A stretch of DNA of 64,000 nucleotides from Melioribacteraceae bacterium (GTDB lineage: Bacteria > Bacteroidota > Ignavibacteria > Ignavibacteriales > Melioribacteraceae): NCBI GenBank assembly GCA_035362835.1, contig DAOSDY010000002.1:627692-691691 (forward strand), read 5' to 3'. Shown here one piece after another: positions 32,740 through 42,045 of the stretch. Both the position numbers and the translations under genes were made by a program. The notes under the pieces were generated by a model, which did not search any database, was not told the origin of the DNA, and was given only the letters and a program-made list of their open reading frames with translations. Each line of letters starts with the position of its first letter. Positions within the stretch are counted from its first letter, which is position 1.

Positions 32740-33642
32740 TTATGATTTTGGGTGTGCTTTTTTATATGATTTTTTCAAGCGCTCAATACTAACGTGTGTA
32801 TAAATTTGCGTTGTTGATAAATTTTCGTGCCCAAGAATTTCTTTAACCGCCATTATATCCGCCTCCCTGTCTAACATATGAGTTGCCGCTGTATGTCTTA
32901 AAACGTGAGGACTGGTTTTTTTCATATCAGTTACTTTACTCATATACTTATTTACAATTCTGTAGACAATAAACCTGTCGATTCTCTTCGAATCCGGTTT
33001 CCTGAAAAGAGGCATCTGCGAAGGTTGAGCTGATATTGAATCGTAATATTGCTTTAATATCTCCGATGATTTAGCTCCAAGAGGTACGATTCGAACTTTC
33101 GAACCTTTTCCTGATATTCTGATATTCATTCTCTTAAAATCAACATCGCCTGTATTTAAGCTGCATAATTCCGAAACACGAAGTGCTGAACCGTACAATA
33201 ATTCGAAAATTGCTTTATCTCTTGTTTTGTCAACATTGGAATTATCTTCATCTATCAATCTATAAATTTCTAAAAAAGAATCAAGGTTTATTATTCCCGG
33301 CAGCTTTCGTTTTACCTTGGGGTTTGGAATCTTCCGTAATGGTGATTTTTCAATAAATTCGTTTCTAAGAGCATAATTAAATAATCTCCGAAGCGAAGAT
33401 AATTTTCTTGATACAGAACTTTTAGATAGCTTCTTTTCATTTAGCAGGATTACAAACCTGCGGATCTGTTTTTCTGTTATTTGATCTATTTCATTTAGGT
33501 TATTTGCATTGCAAAATTCTTCAAAATCCTTCAAATCAGTTTTGTAAGCTTCAATAGTATTTTCCGCAGCTCTGCTTACTCCTGATAATTCCTGAAGCGT
33601 CTGCCGGATAACTTCGTCCAAACTAAACGATTTTTTAATCAA
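32740..33642 (-). CDS. xerD: Tyrosine recombinase XerC/XerD-type
   Basis: Site-specific recombinase that resolves chromosome dimers at dif. SAM-like N-terminal domain (1-105), catalytic domain with R155 (LYGSALRVSELC), K179 region, H246-x2-R249 (PHVLRHTAATHML), H272 and the nucleophile Y281 (TTQIYTHV). 300 aa. Whether it is XerC or XerD is not decided by these motifs; symbol is tentative. It is linked to topA (17 bases upstream) and hpf, a conserved housekeeping order, so it is not an element's integrase. Confidence 0.93.
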   Translation of the reverse strand: MIKKSFSLDEVIRQTLQELSGVSRAAENTIEAYKTDLKDFEEFCNANNLNEIDQITEKQIRRFVILLNEKKLSKSSVSRKLSSLRRLFNYALRNEFIEKSPLRKIPNPKVKRKLPGIINLDSFLEIYRLIDEDNSNVDKTRDKAIFELLYGSALRVSELCSLNTGDVDFKRMNIRISGKGSKVRIVPLGAKSSEILKQYYDSISAQPSQMPLFRKPDSKRIDRFIVYRIVNKYMSKVTDMKKTSPHVLRHTAATHMLDREADIMAVKEILGHENLSTTQIYTHVSIERLKKSYKKAHPKS

Positions 33643-33659
33643 TTGAAATCAAGGATTTT

Positions 33660-35879
33660 TTAATATTCTTCCTCTTCCTGAACAGGTTCTTCATCTGGCT
33701 TTGGTAATTTCCAGGTAGCATAGTCGCACTCGGGGTATCGGCTGCATCCGAAAAAGATTCTTCTTTTCTTGGTCCTGCGTGGAATGATATCACCTTCGTT
33801 ACATTTAGGACATTTAAGACCGGTACTGATTGTTTTTGTAAAATCACAATCCGGATATTTTTCACATCCTATAAATCGGCCCAATTTGCCTTCCCTGAAA
33901 ACAGTTCTTGAATTACATTTTGGACAAATCTCACCTGTAAATTCAGGTTCGCTTGAACCATTACTGACTTCTTTTAGCGATTTAATATTACTGCAAGCCG
34001 GATAGTTAGTACATGCCAGGAATTTTCCGTAACGGCCGATCTTTATGTCCATATCCGATCCGCACTTTTCGCATTTAATCTTTTCTAGATTTGCTTCCAC
34101 TTCCTTAAGCGACTCTGAAAACGGTATGTAGAAATCGTTTAATACCTGGAGATATTCAATTTCACCTTCGGCAATTAAATCGAGTTCACCTTCCATTTTT
34201 GCCGTGAAATTTACATTAAAGATATCCGGGAAATTCTGAACCAGAATCGAACTTACTTTCCTGCCCAGTTTTGTTGGTATAAGTTTTCTATCGATTTGTT
34301 CAACATATCTGCGGTCTACTATTGTACCTACAATCATTGCATAAGTACTTGGTCTGCCTATTCCGTTTGATTCCAGTTCTTTAATCAATGAACTTTCGGT
34401 GTAACGTGGAGGCGGTTTTGTAAAATGTTGATTGGGATTAATTTGAGTTAAATTTAAATTCTGATCAATCGCAAGCCCTGCGGGGATTCTTAAAGAACTG
34501 CTATTTTCGTCATTACTTTCTTCGGTTTCCTCATCATAAACCTTAAGGAATCCTTCGAATAGAACTGCAGTTCCGCTTGCACGAAAAATATACTTACCTG
34601 CTTTAATGCTAACGGTTGTTGTTTCCAGCCTTGCCGGTTCCATCTGAGATGCAATAAACCGTTTCCAGATAAGCTCATACAGTTTAAACTGCGCGTCGTC
34701 TAAAAATGGTTTTACGAATTCAGGCGTATACTTCAGAGATGTAGGGCGGATTGCTTCGTGAGCGTCCTGAACATTCTTTTTATTCTTCTGCTCATAATTC
34801 CTTGGTTTTTCAGGAATAAAATTTTCCCCGTAAATATCAAGAATGTATTTTCTGGAATCGTTTACAATCTCTTCGCTCAATCGTGTAGAATCCGTACGCA
34901 TATATGTTATTAGACCTGTAATTCCTTCAGTACCAAGTTCAATACCTTCGTATAAATTCTGTGCAAGCATCATTGTACGACGCGCTCTGAACCTTAGCTT
35001 ACGGGAGGCTTCCGCCTGCAATGAGCTTGTTATGAAAGGAGGAAAAGGATTTCTTTTAAATTCTTTTTTTGTAAGATCGGAAATCGGGAAAACTCCGGCT
35101 GCTTTTATTTCATCCAGAATTTTAAGTGCAATCTCCTCGTTTGATATCGCAAAATTCTCTCTCAGGAATTCATCCCAGTCCTCACTGGTCATTTCCGGTT
35201 TAGGAGGAATTTTTATCTGCTTGCCGTCAACCTCGAAGAGCTTGGCTTTTATCTCCTCCCCTTTTTCTGTGGTGAATATGGCAACAATAGACCAGTATTC
35301 GGTAGATATAAAATTGTCTATCTCGTCTTCACGTTCGCAAATAAGCCTTAAAGCAACCGACTGAACTCTTCCGGCTGAAAGAGAACTTCCGTACTGGTCA
35401 AGTACAGCCCTCCACAGGAAGGGGCTAACCTTATAACCAATAATCCTGTCCATCGCCCTGCGAGCGCGTTGAGAGATAACAAGGTGCTCATCAATTTTAA
35501 CCGGATTTTTTAGAGCATTATTAACTGCATTTTTCGTAATCTCATTAAACAGAACACGCTCAATTTTTTCTTTATGTTTTGCGTCGAGAATGTCAATAAC
35601 ATCCTGGGCAATCGCTTCTCCTTCGCGGTCAGGATCGGTTGCGATAAATATCTTTTTGGATTTACCGGCGAGACTCTTTATTTTTTTTACTATATCGCTC
35701 TTACCGCGAATGGTTACAAGACTCGGTTTAAAATCGTTTTCAAGGTCAATACCAAGTTTTGTCTTTGGAAGATTTTTGATATGTCCGACAGTAGCTTCAA
35801 CAACATATTTAGAGCCGACATATTTATTAATTGTTTTTGCTTTGGAGGGTGACTCCACAAGTATCAGGTCTTTGCTCAT
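33660..35879 (-). CDS. topA: DNA topoisomerase I (type IA)
   Basis: Relaxes negative supercoils. Toprim domain from residue 5 (LILVESPSKAKTI), TDPDREGEAI (81-90) acidic triad, active-site Y326 in LITYMRTDSTR, and three C-terminal zinc-ribbon motifs (C-x2-C...C-x4-6-C, from CEKCGSDM to CSRYPECDYATW), then an acidic tail. ATG 35879 has GGTGA 5 bases upstream; the frame extends 72 bases further upstream, but that part overlaps smg and has no start signal. 739 aa. Confidence 0.96.
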   Translation of the reverse strand: MSKDLILVESPSKAKTINKYVGSKYVVEATVGHIKNLPKTKLGIDLENDFKPSLVTIRGKSDIVKKIKSLAGKSKKIFIATDPDREGEAIAQDVIDILDAKHKEKIERVLFNEITKNAVNNALKNPVKIDEHLVISQRARRAMDRIIGYKVSPFLWRAVLDQYGSSLSAGRVQSVALRLICEREDEIDNFISTEYWSIVAIFTTEKGEEIKAKLFEVDGKQIKIPPKPEMTSEDWDEFLRENFAISNEEIALKILDEIKAAGVFPISDLTKKEFKRNPFPPFITSSLQAEASRKLRFRARRTMMLAQNLYEGIELGTEGITGLITYMRTDSTRLSEEIVNDSRKYILDIYGENFIPEKPRNYEQKNKKNVQDAHEAIRPTSLKYTPEFVKPFLDDAQFKLYELIWKRFIASQMEPARLETTTVSIKAGKYIFRASGTAVLFEGFLKVYDEETEESNDENSSSLRIPAGLAIDQNLNLTQINPNQHFTKPPPRYTESSLIKELESNGIGRPSTYAMIVGTIVDRRYVEQIDRKLIPTKLGRKVSSILVQNFPDIFNVNFTAKMEGELDLIAEGEIEYLQVLNDFYIPFSESLKEVEANLEKIKCEKCGSDMDIKIGRYGKFLACTNYPACSNIKSLKEVSNGSSEPEFTGEICPKCNSRTVFREGKLGRFIGCEKYPDCDFTKTISTGLKCPKCNEGDIIPRRTKKRRIFFGCSRYPECDYATWKLPKPDEEPVQEEEEY

Positions 35880-35889
35880 CAATTCACCG

Positions 35890-36345
35890 TTAGTTGACTG
35901 AATCTGAAGTATATAAGTGTAATCTGCTTCCGGAAGGGAACTCAGAATCAATCTCGATCAACGAAACCAAAATCATCCAGTTAATTTCCTTTCGGGTTAA
36001 TTTGTTCTCAGGGTAGAAATGAATCTGTTCAAGTATGGATTCCAGATTCTCAATATCCATCAGACCGAGATTTGTAAGGTGCAGTATATAGTTATGGTTG
36101 TCCATACCTAGTATGTCTTTCTCATCTTCAGTTAATATCCTTTTACTTTTGCTTACCGAAGAATTCTTTTTTTCATGTTTTTTATTCAAAAGCATTTTAT
36201 CATAAATCAAACTGAACGCTATTCCAAGAGTCTGCTCGTCGTAATCTTTACTTTTAGATAAATTATGATTGATATCTTCAAGCGGTATATTCCTGCTCAG
36301 CGATTCAAGTATATGTGTTATTACTTCCACAATTTTATTCTTCAT
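35890..36345 (-). CDS. smg: Smg/DUF494 family protein
   Basis: 151-residue protein of the Smg (DUF494) family: MKNKIVEVITHILESL, an internal acidic/helical region and the end LENLQEIL-type helix plus NWMILVSLIEIDSE. Function unknown; in gammaproteobacteria smg likewise lies beside topA, which supports the call. The N- and C-terminal regions match the family pattern but the middle (Ser/Lys-rich, 55-75) is variable. The stop is 10 bases before topA. Confidence 0.75.
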   Translation of the reverse strand: MKNKIVEVITHILESLSRNIPLEDINHNLSKSKDYDEQTLGIAFSLIYDKMLLNKKHEKKNSSVSKSKRILTEDEKDILGMDNHNYILHLTNLGLMDIENLESILEQIHFYPENKLTRKEINWMILVSLIEIDSEFPSGSRLHLYTSDSVN

Positions 36346-36349
36346 ATTA

Positions 36350-36790
36350 TTATTGTGTTATCCTTTCAAAGTTACTTATTAAATTAAGTAACCTCTCTTC
36401 TTCCGCACGCATTAAGTTCTTTTGTGCTGGAGTTTTGTCCCTGTAACCTATTAAATGAAGAATGCCGTGAATTATTAAACGTCTTATCTCTGTTTCGTAT
36501 TTAGTTTTAAATCTTCCTGCATTCTCCTTTGCTGCTTCTGCAGAAATTAAAATCTCGCCGTCTAAATTATTACTTTCAAGCGAATAATTAAAGGTTATTA
36601 TATCTGTAGCATAGTTATGTCTAAGAAACTTCTTATTTACAGGAATAATAGATTCGTTTGTGATGAAATTAATTTCGAGAGAAGTGACATCAAGCTGAAG
36701 AATTGATTTAATCCTTCCGACATACTTATGTACGGCCATTTTGTCAATTCTGATTCCCTTTTCGGATGAGACAGTCAGATTCTTAATCAT
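36350..36790 (-). CDS. ybeY: Endoribonuclease YbeY (16S rRNA 3' maturation)
   Basis: Metal-dependent RNase for 16S rRNA 3' processing and ribosome quality control. Motif HGILHLIGYRDKTP: the two first His of the usual HGxLHLxGYDH are present, but the third metal ligand is Asp-Lys (GYxDK) as in Bacteroidota homologues. NKKFLRHNYATDIITFNYS and ISAEAAKENA are further family segments. 146 aa. Coupled closely to smg (4-base gap) and the gamma-carbonic-anhydrase-like gene. Confidence 0.93.
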   Translation of the reverse strand: MIKNLTVSSEKGIRIDKMAVHKYVGRIKSILQLDVTSLEINFITNESIIPVNKKFLRHNYATDIITFNYSLESNNLDGEILISAEAAKENAGRFKTKYETEIRRLIIHGILHLIGYRDKTPAQKNLMRAEEERLLNLISNFERITQ

Positions 36791-36804
36791 CTATACACCT
36801 GTAA

Positions 36805-37386
36805 TTAAAATTTATAACCGCTTTTTATTAATGAATCAACGGTTGTTTTAGTATAAGAAACATATCGTTTTGCCGATATTTCAAATTCCTCGATTTCCTC
36901 TTCGGAAAGATCTCTTACTATGCTTGCCGGTACTCCGGCCGCTAATTTCCCTGTCGGAACAAAGAAACCAGGCCTTACAACTGCCCCTGCAGCCACCATA
37001 GATCTTTCCTCTATCACTGCGCCGTCCAGTACGACAGCTCCCATACCGATGAGACAAAGATCCTTCAGTTTACATCCATGTAAAGTAACGCTATGGCCGA
37101 CAGTTACTTTATTGCCAATTATCAGGGGAAATTTGCCGTTTGTAACATGGAGCATAGAAAGATCCTGGATATTTGTCATCTTTCCTATTTTTACAAAATT
37201 AACATCACCCCGTACAACGCAATTATACCAGACGGATGAGTCTTCATCAATTTCAACATCCCCAACTATTTTAGAGCCGGGTGCAAGAAAGACAGTCTTA
37301 TTTATTTTTGGAAAGAGGTCACCATATGGAAATAATTTATTCTCTCCTTCTAATGTATTATGTAAGAACTTTTTATCGTCGTTCAT
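36805..37386 (-). CDS. Gamma carbonic anhydrase-like hexapeptide protein
   Basis: Left-handed parallel beta-helix trimer of the gamma-carbonic anhydrase/PaaY family. Visible: hexapeptide repeats from about 38 to 150, NIQDLSMLHVTNG, IGNKVTVGHSVTLHGCKLKDL and IGMGAVVLDGAVIEERSMVAAGAVV; His residues at the expected zinc sites (HV, GHSVTLHG). The C-terminal helix closes the trimer. 193 aa. Activity may be carbonic anhydrase, CoA thioesterase or none; sequence cannot decide. Confidence 0.9.
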   Translation of the reverse strand: MNDDKKFLHNTLEGENKLFPYGDLFPKINKTVFLAPGSKIVGDVEIDEDSSVWYNCVVRGDVNFVKIGKMTNIQDLSMLHVTNGKFPLIIGNKVTVGHSVTLHGCKLKDLCLIGMGAVVLDGAVIEERSMVAAGAVVRPGFFVPTGKLAAGVPASIVRDLSEEEIEEFEISAKRYVSYTKTTVDSLIKSGYKF

Positions 37387-37403
37387 TTAATCCTGATTTA
37401 CTA

Positions 37404-38999
37404 TTAATTCGAAATCATTTTACCCGCTTCATCAATTAACTGAAGTGCTTTTACAAACTGACTATCATCTCTTAATAGGACTGAATACCATCCTTCATCC
37501 TTGAAGAGATCTCTTGCTATAAATGCTTTAAGTCTTATCCCGATCAGATGATTATCTCTTTTGTATTGCTCAAGATTAAATTTAATATTAAGGGACTCTG
37601 CAAACTTTACGAACTGATTCATAACTGATTCAGAGATAAAATAGTTTTCCAGAAATGATTTTAAATCATATTTACCTTTAATATCTTTCCCGTTGCTGTC
37701 GAGATACTTCCTTATAAACTGATAATACGCATTGTTCCTTCTAAGTTCCATTGAGTAAGGTGTTTCTTCACCTGTCACTACTTTATAATCCGGAGTAATT
37801 CCACCTCCGCCGAAAACTTTTCTTCCATTATTTGTCCTGAACATCGTTTTGAGCGTATCTTGAGCTCCCGAATAAACTTGCGATTCATTTACTACAGAAT
37901 CTATATCTATCAATTCCGAATAGTATTTTTCTTTATCCGAATACTCTCGTTGTATAGCTCTGCCTGAAGGGGTTAAATATCTGGCGATTGTAATTCTTAC
38001 GGCTGAATTATCATCCAGTAAAATTGATCTTTGGACAAGTCCTTTGCCAAATGTTGTTTCTCCTACAATAAGTCCCCGGTCCCAGTCCTGAACAGCACCT
38101 GCAACAATTTCACTCGCCGAAGCGCTCCCCCTATTAACGAGAATTACCAGCGGCAGTTTTTCATAAGGAAATGATTTTGAGGCACGGAATTCCTCGTTGA
38201 AACGGTCTATCCTGCCTTTATTTGTTACAATAATTTTATCGCCGTCAATAAAAAAATCGGAAATATTAACTGCCTGGTCCTCATATCCTCCGGGATTATT
38301 TCTGAGGTCGAGAATCAGTCCCTTCATACCCGATTCACTTAAAGTTGAGAGGGCTTGCTCTATCTCTTCCGTAGAAGTCTCCGAGAATCGGGTAAGATTA
38401 ATATACCCTATCGTTTCATTGTACATCAGCGCGACATCAACCGAATAAAGATTTATCCTGTCCCGCCTGATTTTATAGTCTACAAGTTTTGAATTGCCCG
38501 GACTAAGAATGGAAACATCAACATTCGTACCTTTTTTACCCCGCAATTTTTTAATGACATCATTATTGGAAAGTCCCACTGCACTAGCCCCATCGATCTT
38601 AATTATCCTGTCGCCGGATTGAATTCCAACCGATTCACTTGGCCCGCCGGTAATTGCGGAAACGACAACGATAGTATCTTTTATAATCTGGAACTCAATT
38701 CCTATTCCTTCAAAATTTCCCCTTAACTGTTCTTCTGAAACCTCCTGCTCACTTATTGGAATATACACAGTATGAGGATCGAGACTGTTGAACATTCCTT
38801 TTATCGCTTCTTCAACTAGAACTGACCCTTTTAAAGAATCGATATAGAGATTTTCAGTATATCTGAGCACATCACTGAATTTTTTAACATCCTGACTGGA
38901 ACCTGAAATAAAAATGAAGTCATTCAGTTTTACTCCGCCGTAGAGTCCGATCAGAAGAATGATTGCATAAACCGGTATTTGTTTTATATACTGTTTCAT
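37404..38999 (-). CDS. ctpA: Carboxy-terminal processing protease (S41)
   Basis: Periplasmic S41 protease cutting C-terminal tails of envelope proteins. Signal anchor at 5-28, PDZ domain (about 85-175) with GDRIIKIDGASAVGLS, and a protease core with LILDLRNNPGGYEDQAV, catalytic Ser in RGSASASEIVAGA and catalytic Lys in TTFGKGLVQ. About 150 residues after the core (helical, VEFAESLNIKF region) are longer than a minimal CtpA. 531 aa. Only 4 bases separate it from lysS. Confidence 0.93.
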   Translation of the reverse strand: MKQYIKQIPVYAIILLIGLYGGVKLNDFIFISGSSQDVKKFSDVLRYTENLYIDSLKGSVLVEEAIKGMFNSLDPHTVYIPISEQEVSEEQLRGNFEGIGIEFQIIKDTIVVVSAITGGPSESVGIQSGDRIIKIDGASAVGLSNNDVIKKLRGKKGTNVDVSILSPGNSKLVDYKIRRDRINLYSVDVALMYNETIGYINLTRFSETSTEEIEQALSTLSESGMKGLILDLRNNPGGYEDQAVNISDFFIDGDKIIVTNKGRIDRFNEEFRASKSFPYEKLPLVILVNRGSASASEIVAGAVQDWDRGLIVGETTFGKGLVQRSILLDDNSAVRITIARYLTPSGRAIQREYSDKEKYYSELIDIDSVVNESQVYSGAQDTLKTMFRTNNGRKVFGGGGITPDYKVVTGEETPYSMELRRNNAYYQFIRKYLDSNGKDIKGKYDLKSFLENYFISESVMNQFVKFAESLNIKFNLEQYKRDNHLIGIRLKAFIARDLFKDEGWYSVLLRDDSQFVKALQLIDEAGKMISN

Positions 39000-39003
39000 C
39001 AGT

Positions 39004-40512
39004 TTACTTTTGCGGTTTCATTTGAGGAAATAGAATTACGTCGCGAATGGATGACTGATTAGTAAGAAGCATTACAAGTCTGTCGATTCCAACACCAAGG
39101 CCTGCAGTTGGAGGCATACCGAATTCGAGTGCTCTTACAAAATCCTCATCAATCTGGTGGGCCTCATCGTCGCCTTCCTCTCTCATTCTACCCTGATCTT
39201 CAAATCGGTTTTTCTGGTCGATAGGATCATTCAGCTCGCTGAAAGCATTGCAGATTTCTCTGCCGAGTACAAATCCTTCAAACCTTTCAACTAATCCTTC
39301 TCTTGTCCTGTGCTTTTTTGCTAATGGAGAAAGTTCAACCGGATAGTCTGTAATGAATGTCGGCTGAATCAATTTCGGCTGCACTGTGACTTCAAAAAGC
39401 TCATCGATCAATTTTCCTTTACTCTCGCCTCCTTTTATTTCAACGCCTCTGGATTTAAGAGCTTTAACAAGCTCGTCGTAAGTCGTGCTCATTACATCAA
39501 TACCGGAGATATTCTTAATTTCATCAACCATAGAAATTCTCTGCCAGGGAGCAGTAAAGTTGATTTTGTTTCCTTCAATTTCGAATTCGAGAGTACCGAA
39601 AACATTTTGACATACATAAGCCACCATCTCTTCAACAAACGACATCATCCAGAAATAATCTTTATAAGCAACATAAAGCTCGAGCATAGTGAATTCCGGA
39701 TTATGAGTTCTGTCCATTCCCTCGTTCCTGAAATCCTTCGATATTTCGTAAACTCCGTCGAATCCACCCACAATTAAGCGCTTAAGATAGAGTTCATCGG
39801 CAATGCGCAGATAAAGGTCTACATCAAGAGCATTGTGATGGGTTATGAAAGGACGCGCTGTAGCTCCGCCGTAAAGAGGCTGAAGAATTGGTGTCTCAAC
39901 TTCTATAATTCCCTTTTCATCCAGATACTTACGTATTTCAGTAACAATTTTTGAACGGGTAATAAAAACTTTTTTCACCTCCGGATTAACAATCAGGTCA
40001 ACGTACCGCTGACGGTATCTCAGTTCTTTATCAGCAAACTGATCGTAAACTATTTTGTTGCCGTTCTCATCAAGAGCTTCTTTAGCAATTGGAATAGGCA
40101 GCAGCGATTTTGAAAGCAATTGATACGAACGGGCATGTACGGAGATCTCGCCTGTTTTAGTTTTAAATACGTATCCGTTAACACCAATTATATCGCCAAT
40201 ATCAAGAAGTTTAAAAATATCGTAAACCTCTCCGATGTCGTCTTTTTTCAAATAGATCTGAATTCTGCCTTCTTTATCCTGAATATGGGCGAAAGATGCC
40301 TTACCCATTCTTCTAATTGCCATTATCCTGCCGGCAATCTTAACATCCTTATTCTCAAGCAGTTCAAAACTATTCTTAATATTTGTCGAATAATTATCCA
40401 CTTCATAACTGTAAGCAAAAGGCATTATCCCTTTCTCAACCAGTTCTTTCAACTCCTCGCGTCTTCTTTGAACTAATGAATTATATTCCTGTTCCGGATT
40501 AACAATTTCCAA
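39004..40512 (-). CDS. lysS: Lysyl-tRNA synthetase, class II
   Basis: Charges tRNA-Lys. Anticodon-binding OB fold (about 55-160), class II core: motif 1 around EVETPILQPLYGGA, motif 2 FRNEGMDRTHNPEFTMLELY, motif 3 GLGVGIDRLVMLL. 502 aa, full length. Start is ATG 40512, followed by MEIVNPEQEYN. Located in a tight run with dacB (12-base gap) and ctpA. Confidence 0.97.
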   Translation of the reverse strand: MEIVNPEQEYNSLVQRRREELKELVEKGIMPFAYSYEVDNYSTNIKNSFELLENKDVKIAGRIMAIRRMGKASFAHIQDKEGRIQIYLKKDDIGEVYDIFKLLDIGDIIGVNGYVFKTKTGEISVHARSYQLLSKSLLPIPIAKEALDENGNKIVYDQFADKELRYRQRYVDLIVNPEVKKVFITRSKIVTEIRKYLDEKGIIEVETPILQPLYGGATARPFITHHNALDVDLYLRIADELYLKRLIVGGFDGVYEISKDFRNEGMDRTHNPEFTMLELYVAYKDYFWMMSFVEEMVAYVCQNVFGTLEFEIEGNKINFTAPWQRISMVDEIKNISGIDVMSTTYDELVKALKSRGVEIKGGESKGKLIDELFEVTVQPKLIQPTFITDYPVELSPLAKKHRTREGLVERFEGFVLGREICNAFSELNDPIDQKNRFEDQGRMREEGDDEAHQIDEDFVRALEFGMPPTAGLGVGIDRLVMLLTNQSSIRDVILFPQMKPQK

Positions 40513-40524
40513 ATTTTCCTCCGA

Positions 40525-42045
40525 TTAATTTCTTGTAAAATTCACAAGTCGGTTGCAGACATTGTCAATTATATAGTTTATTAAACTTGGCGAAACTAAA
40601 AAATTATTTACAATAATAGAAAACGCAAAAGTTTCCCCGCCGGTGGTTTTAAGATAACCCGAAAGAGAAGAAATATTCTCATTGAAACCGGCTTTTGCTC
40701 TAACATTATTTTCTGCCGAAGTTCTTTTCATCCTTTCTGCGATTGTTCCGTCAACACCTCCAACAGGCAGCGAATCGTAGAACGGTTCATATTCCTCTGA
40801 ACTGTAAACGTAGGTTAAAAGATTTATTATCTGACGTGGCGATACTAAATTTAGCCGGGATAAACCGGAGCCGTCAACCATAACCATATTTTCCGGATTA
40901 ACACCCATCGAGTAAAAAAGTTCCTTGCATGCTTTAACGCCGTTTTCCGTAGTACCGAAATTATATGCTTCGTAACCGATCGTCTTCAATATCTGTTCCG
41001 CGTAAAAATTATTGCTGTGCTTATTCAGTTCTTTTAGAATCATATGCATCGGAACTGATTCATGAAGAATAAGTGGCGATAGGTTTTCAGTCAGTATAAT
41101 TTTTTGTGATGAAGCTATGCTGCCGATCTTCCCTTTTACAGAGATTCCCTTCTGTCCGCAAACTTCCTTGAATACCGTTAAGAAAAACATTGTAGGATCA
41201 GAAATTGAAATATGTTCAATAACAGGTTTCGAATCTTTTGCAATGCTTCCTGAAACGCTTATTACGTTTGTGCCTCTTAATTTGGAAACAGAAATTGTGT
41301 TTTGCGAGTTGTTATTAGACGTAATAACTTTTTTTATAAGGGATGCATAAGCCGTATTCGGTATTACTTCTATGTTTGCCGGAAACCCGGTTTCTGAAGG
41401 TTTTATGACTACAGTAATTGTATTATCATTAAAGCTGAGTGCGCCCGACGGAGCTGCAAACCAGGCTGATTCATTATCCCAGGACCACCCGCGACCGAGT
41501 CCATGATTGTCGAACGGTGCGTCATCTCCTAATATATCTCCTGTTATTTCCTTTATACCGCGGGATATTAGACTGTCCGCCCACGATTCAAAAACACCTG
41601 TAATGTTCCCGCTTAAAAAACGGTTTGAGATTGTAGGATCTCCAGATCCCTGGATTATCAAGTCACCTTCCAGCCGGTTGTTTTTTATTTCGCCGTTGGC
41701 ATATAATGCCGTCTGGTAAACATAATTTGGTCCAAGCAGAAAAAGTGCAGCCGATGATGTAAATAATTTGATATTAGAAGCAGGATTAAAGAGTTTATCC
41801 GAATTACGTTTATAAATAACTTCGCCTGTTTTAAGAGATTTAATCAAAACACCCCAGAAAGCGTTGCTGACATTCGGATCGTTGAATGTATCATCAAGTT
41901 GTTCCCGGAGCTCTTCCAGTGAATTGTGAAATGTCTGCTTCTTAACTGTAGCTGTATCTTTCACCTGTCCGGTCACATTACAAAAAAGGAATGAAGAAAG
42001 GATAATACTATTTGTTATATGTCTTATATACTTTTTCAATTTCAC
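40525..42045 (-). CDS. dacB: D-alanyl-D-alanine carboxypeptidase/endopeptidase (PBP4-type, S13)
   Basis: Periplasmic penicillin-binding protein trimming or cleaving peptidoglycan cross-links. Signal peptide (1-26, ending NVTGQ). Catalytic S-x2-K in NPASNIKLFTSSAA, S-x-N in HSNNFYAE, and a third motif K-A-G (AKAGFNENISSLSGY) where KTG or KSG is usual. Domains II/III characteristic of PBP4 lie between (about 125-340). 506 aa. Its start overlaps the upstream rluB stop by 38 bases. Confidence 0.9.
   Translation of the reverse strand: MKLKKYIRHITNSIILSSFLFCNVTGQVKDTATVKKQTFHNSLEELREQLDDTFNDPNVSNAFWGVLIKSLKTGEVIYKRNSDKLFNPASNIKLFTSSAALFLLGPNYVYQTALYANGEIKNNRLEGDLIIQGSGDPTISNRFLSGNITGVFESWADSLISRGIKEITGDILGDDAPFDNHGLGRGWSWDNESAWFAAPSGALSFNDNTITVVIKPSETGFPANIEVIPNTAYASLIKKVITSNNNSQNTISVSKLRGTNVISVSGSIAKDSKPVIEHISISDPTMFFLTVFKEVCGQKGISVKGKIGSIASSQKIILTENLSPLILHESVPMHMILKELNKHSNNFYAEQILKTIGYEAYNFGTTENGVKACKELFYSMGVNPENMVMVDGSGLSRLNLVSPRQIINLLTYVYSSEEYEPFYDSLPVGGVDGTIAERMKRTSAENNVRAKAGFNENISSLSGYLKTTGGETFAFSIIVNNFLVSPSLINYIIDNVCNRLVNFTRN

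Noticed and set aside
32740..33642. Xer recombinase as an integrase of a mobile element
   Set aside because: It is embedded in a housekeeping run with topA and hpf, with no repeats, att site or cargo genes around.
34843..35364. Plus-strand frame of 173 codons
   Set aside because: Antisense to topA; Ser/Ile-rich translation typical of a shadow frame.
36350..36790. YbeY as an inactivated enzyme because the third His is missing
   Set aside because: As far as I recall, the GY-x-DK form is normal in Bacteroidota YbeY, with Asp supplying the ligand, so it was not flagged as a defect.
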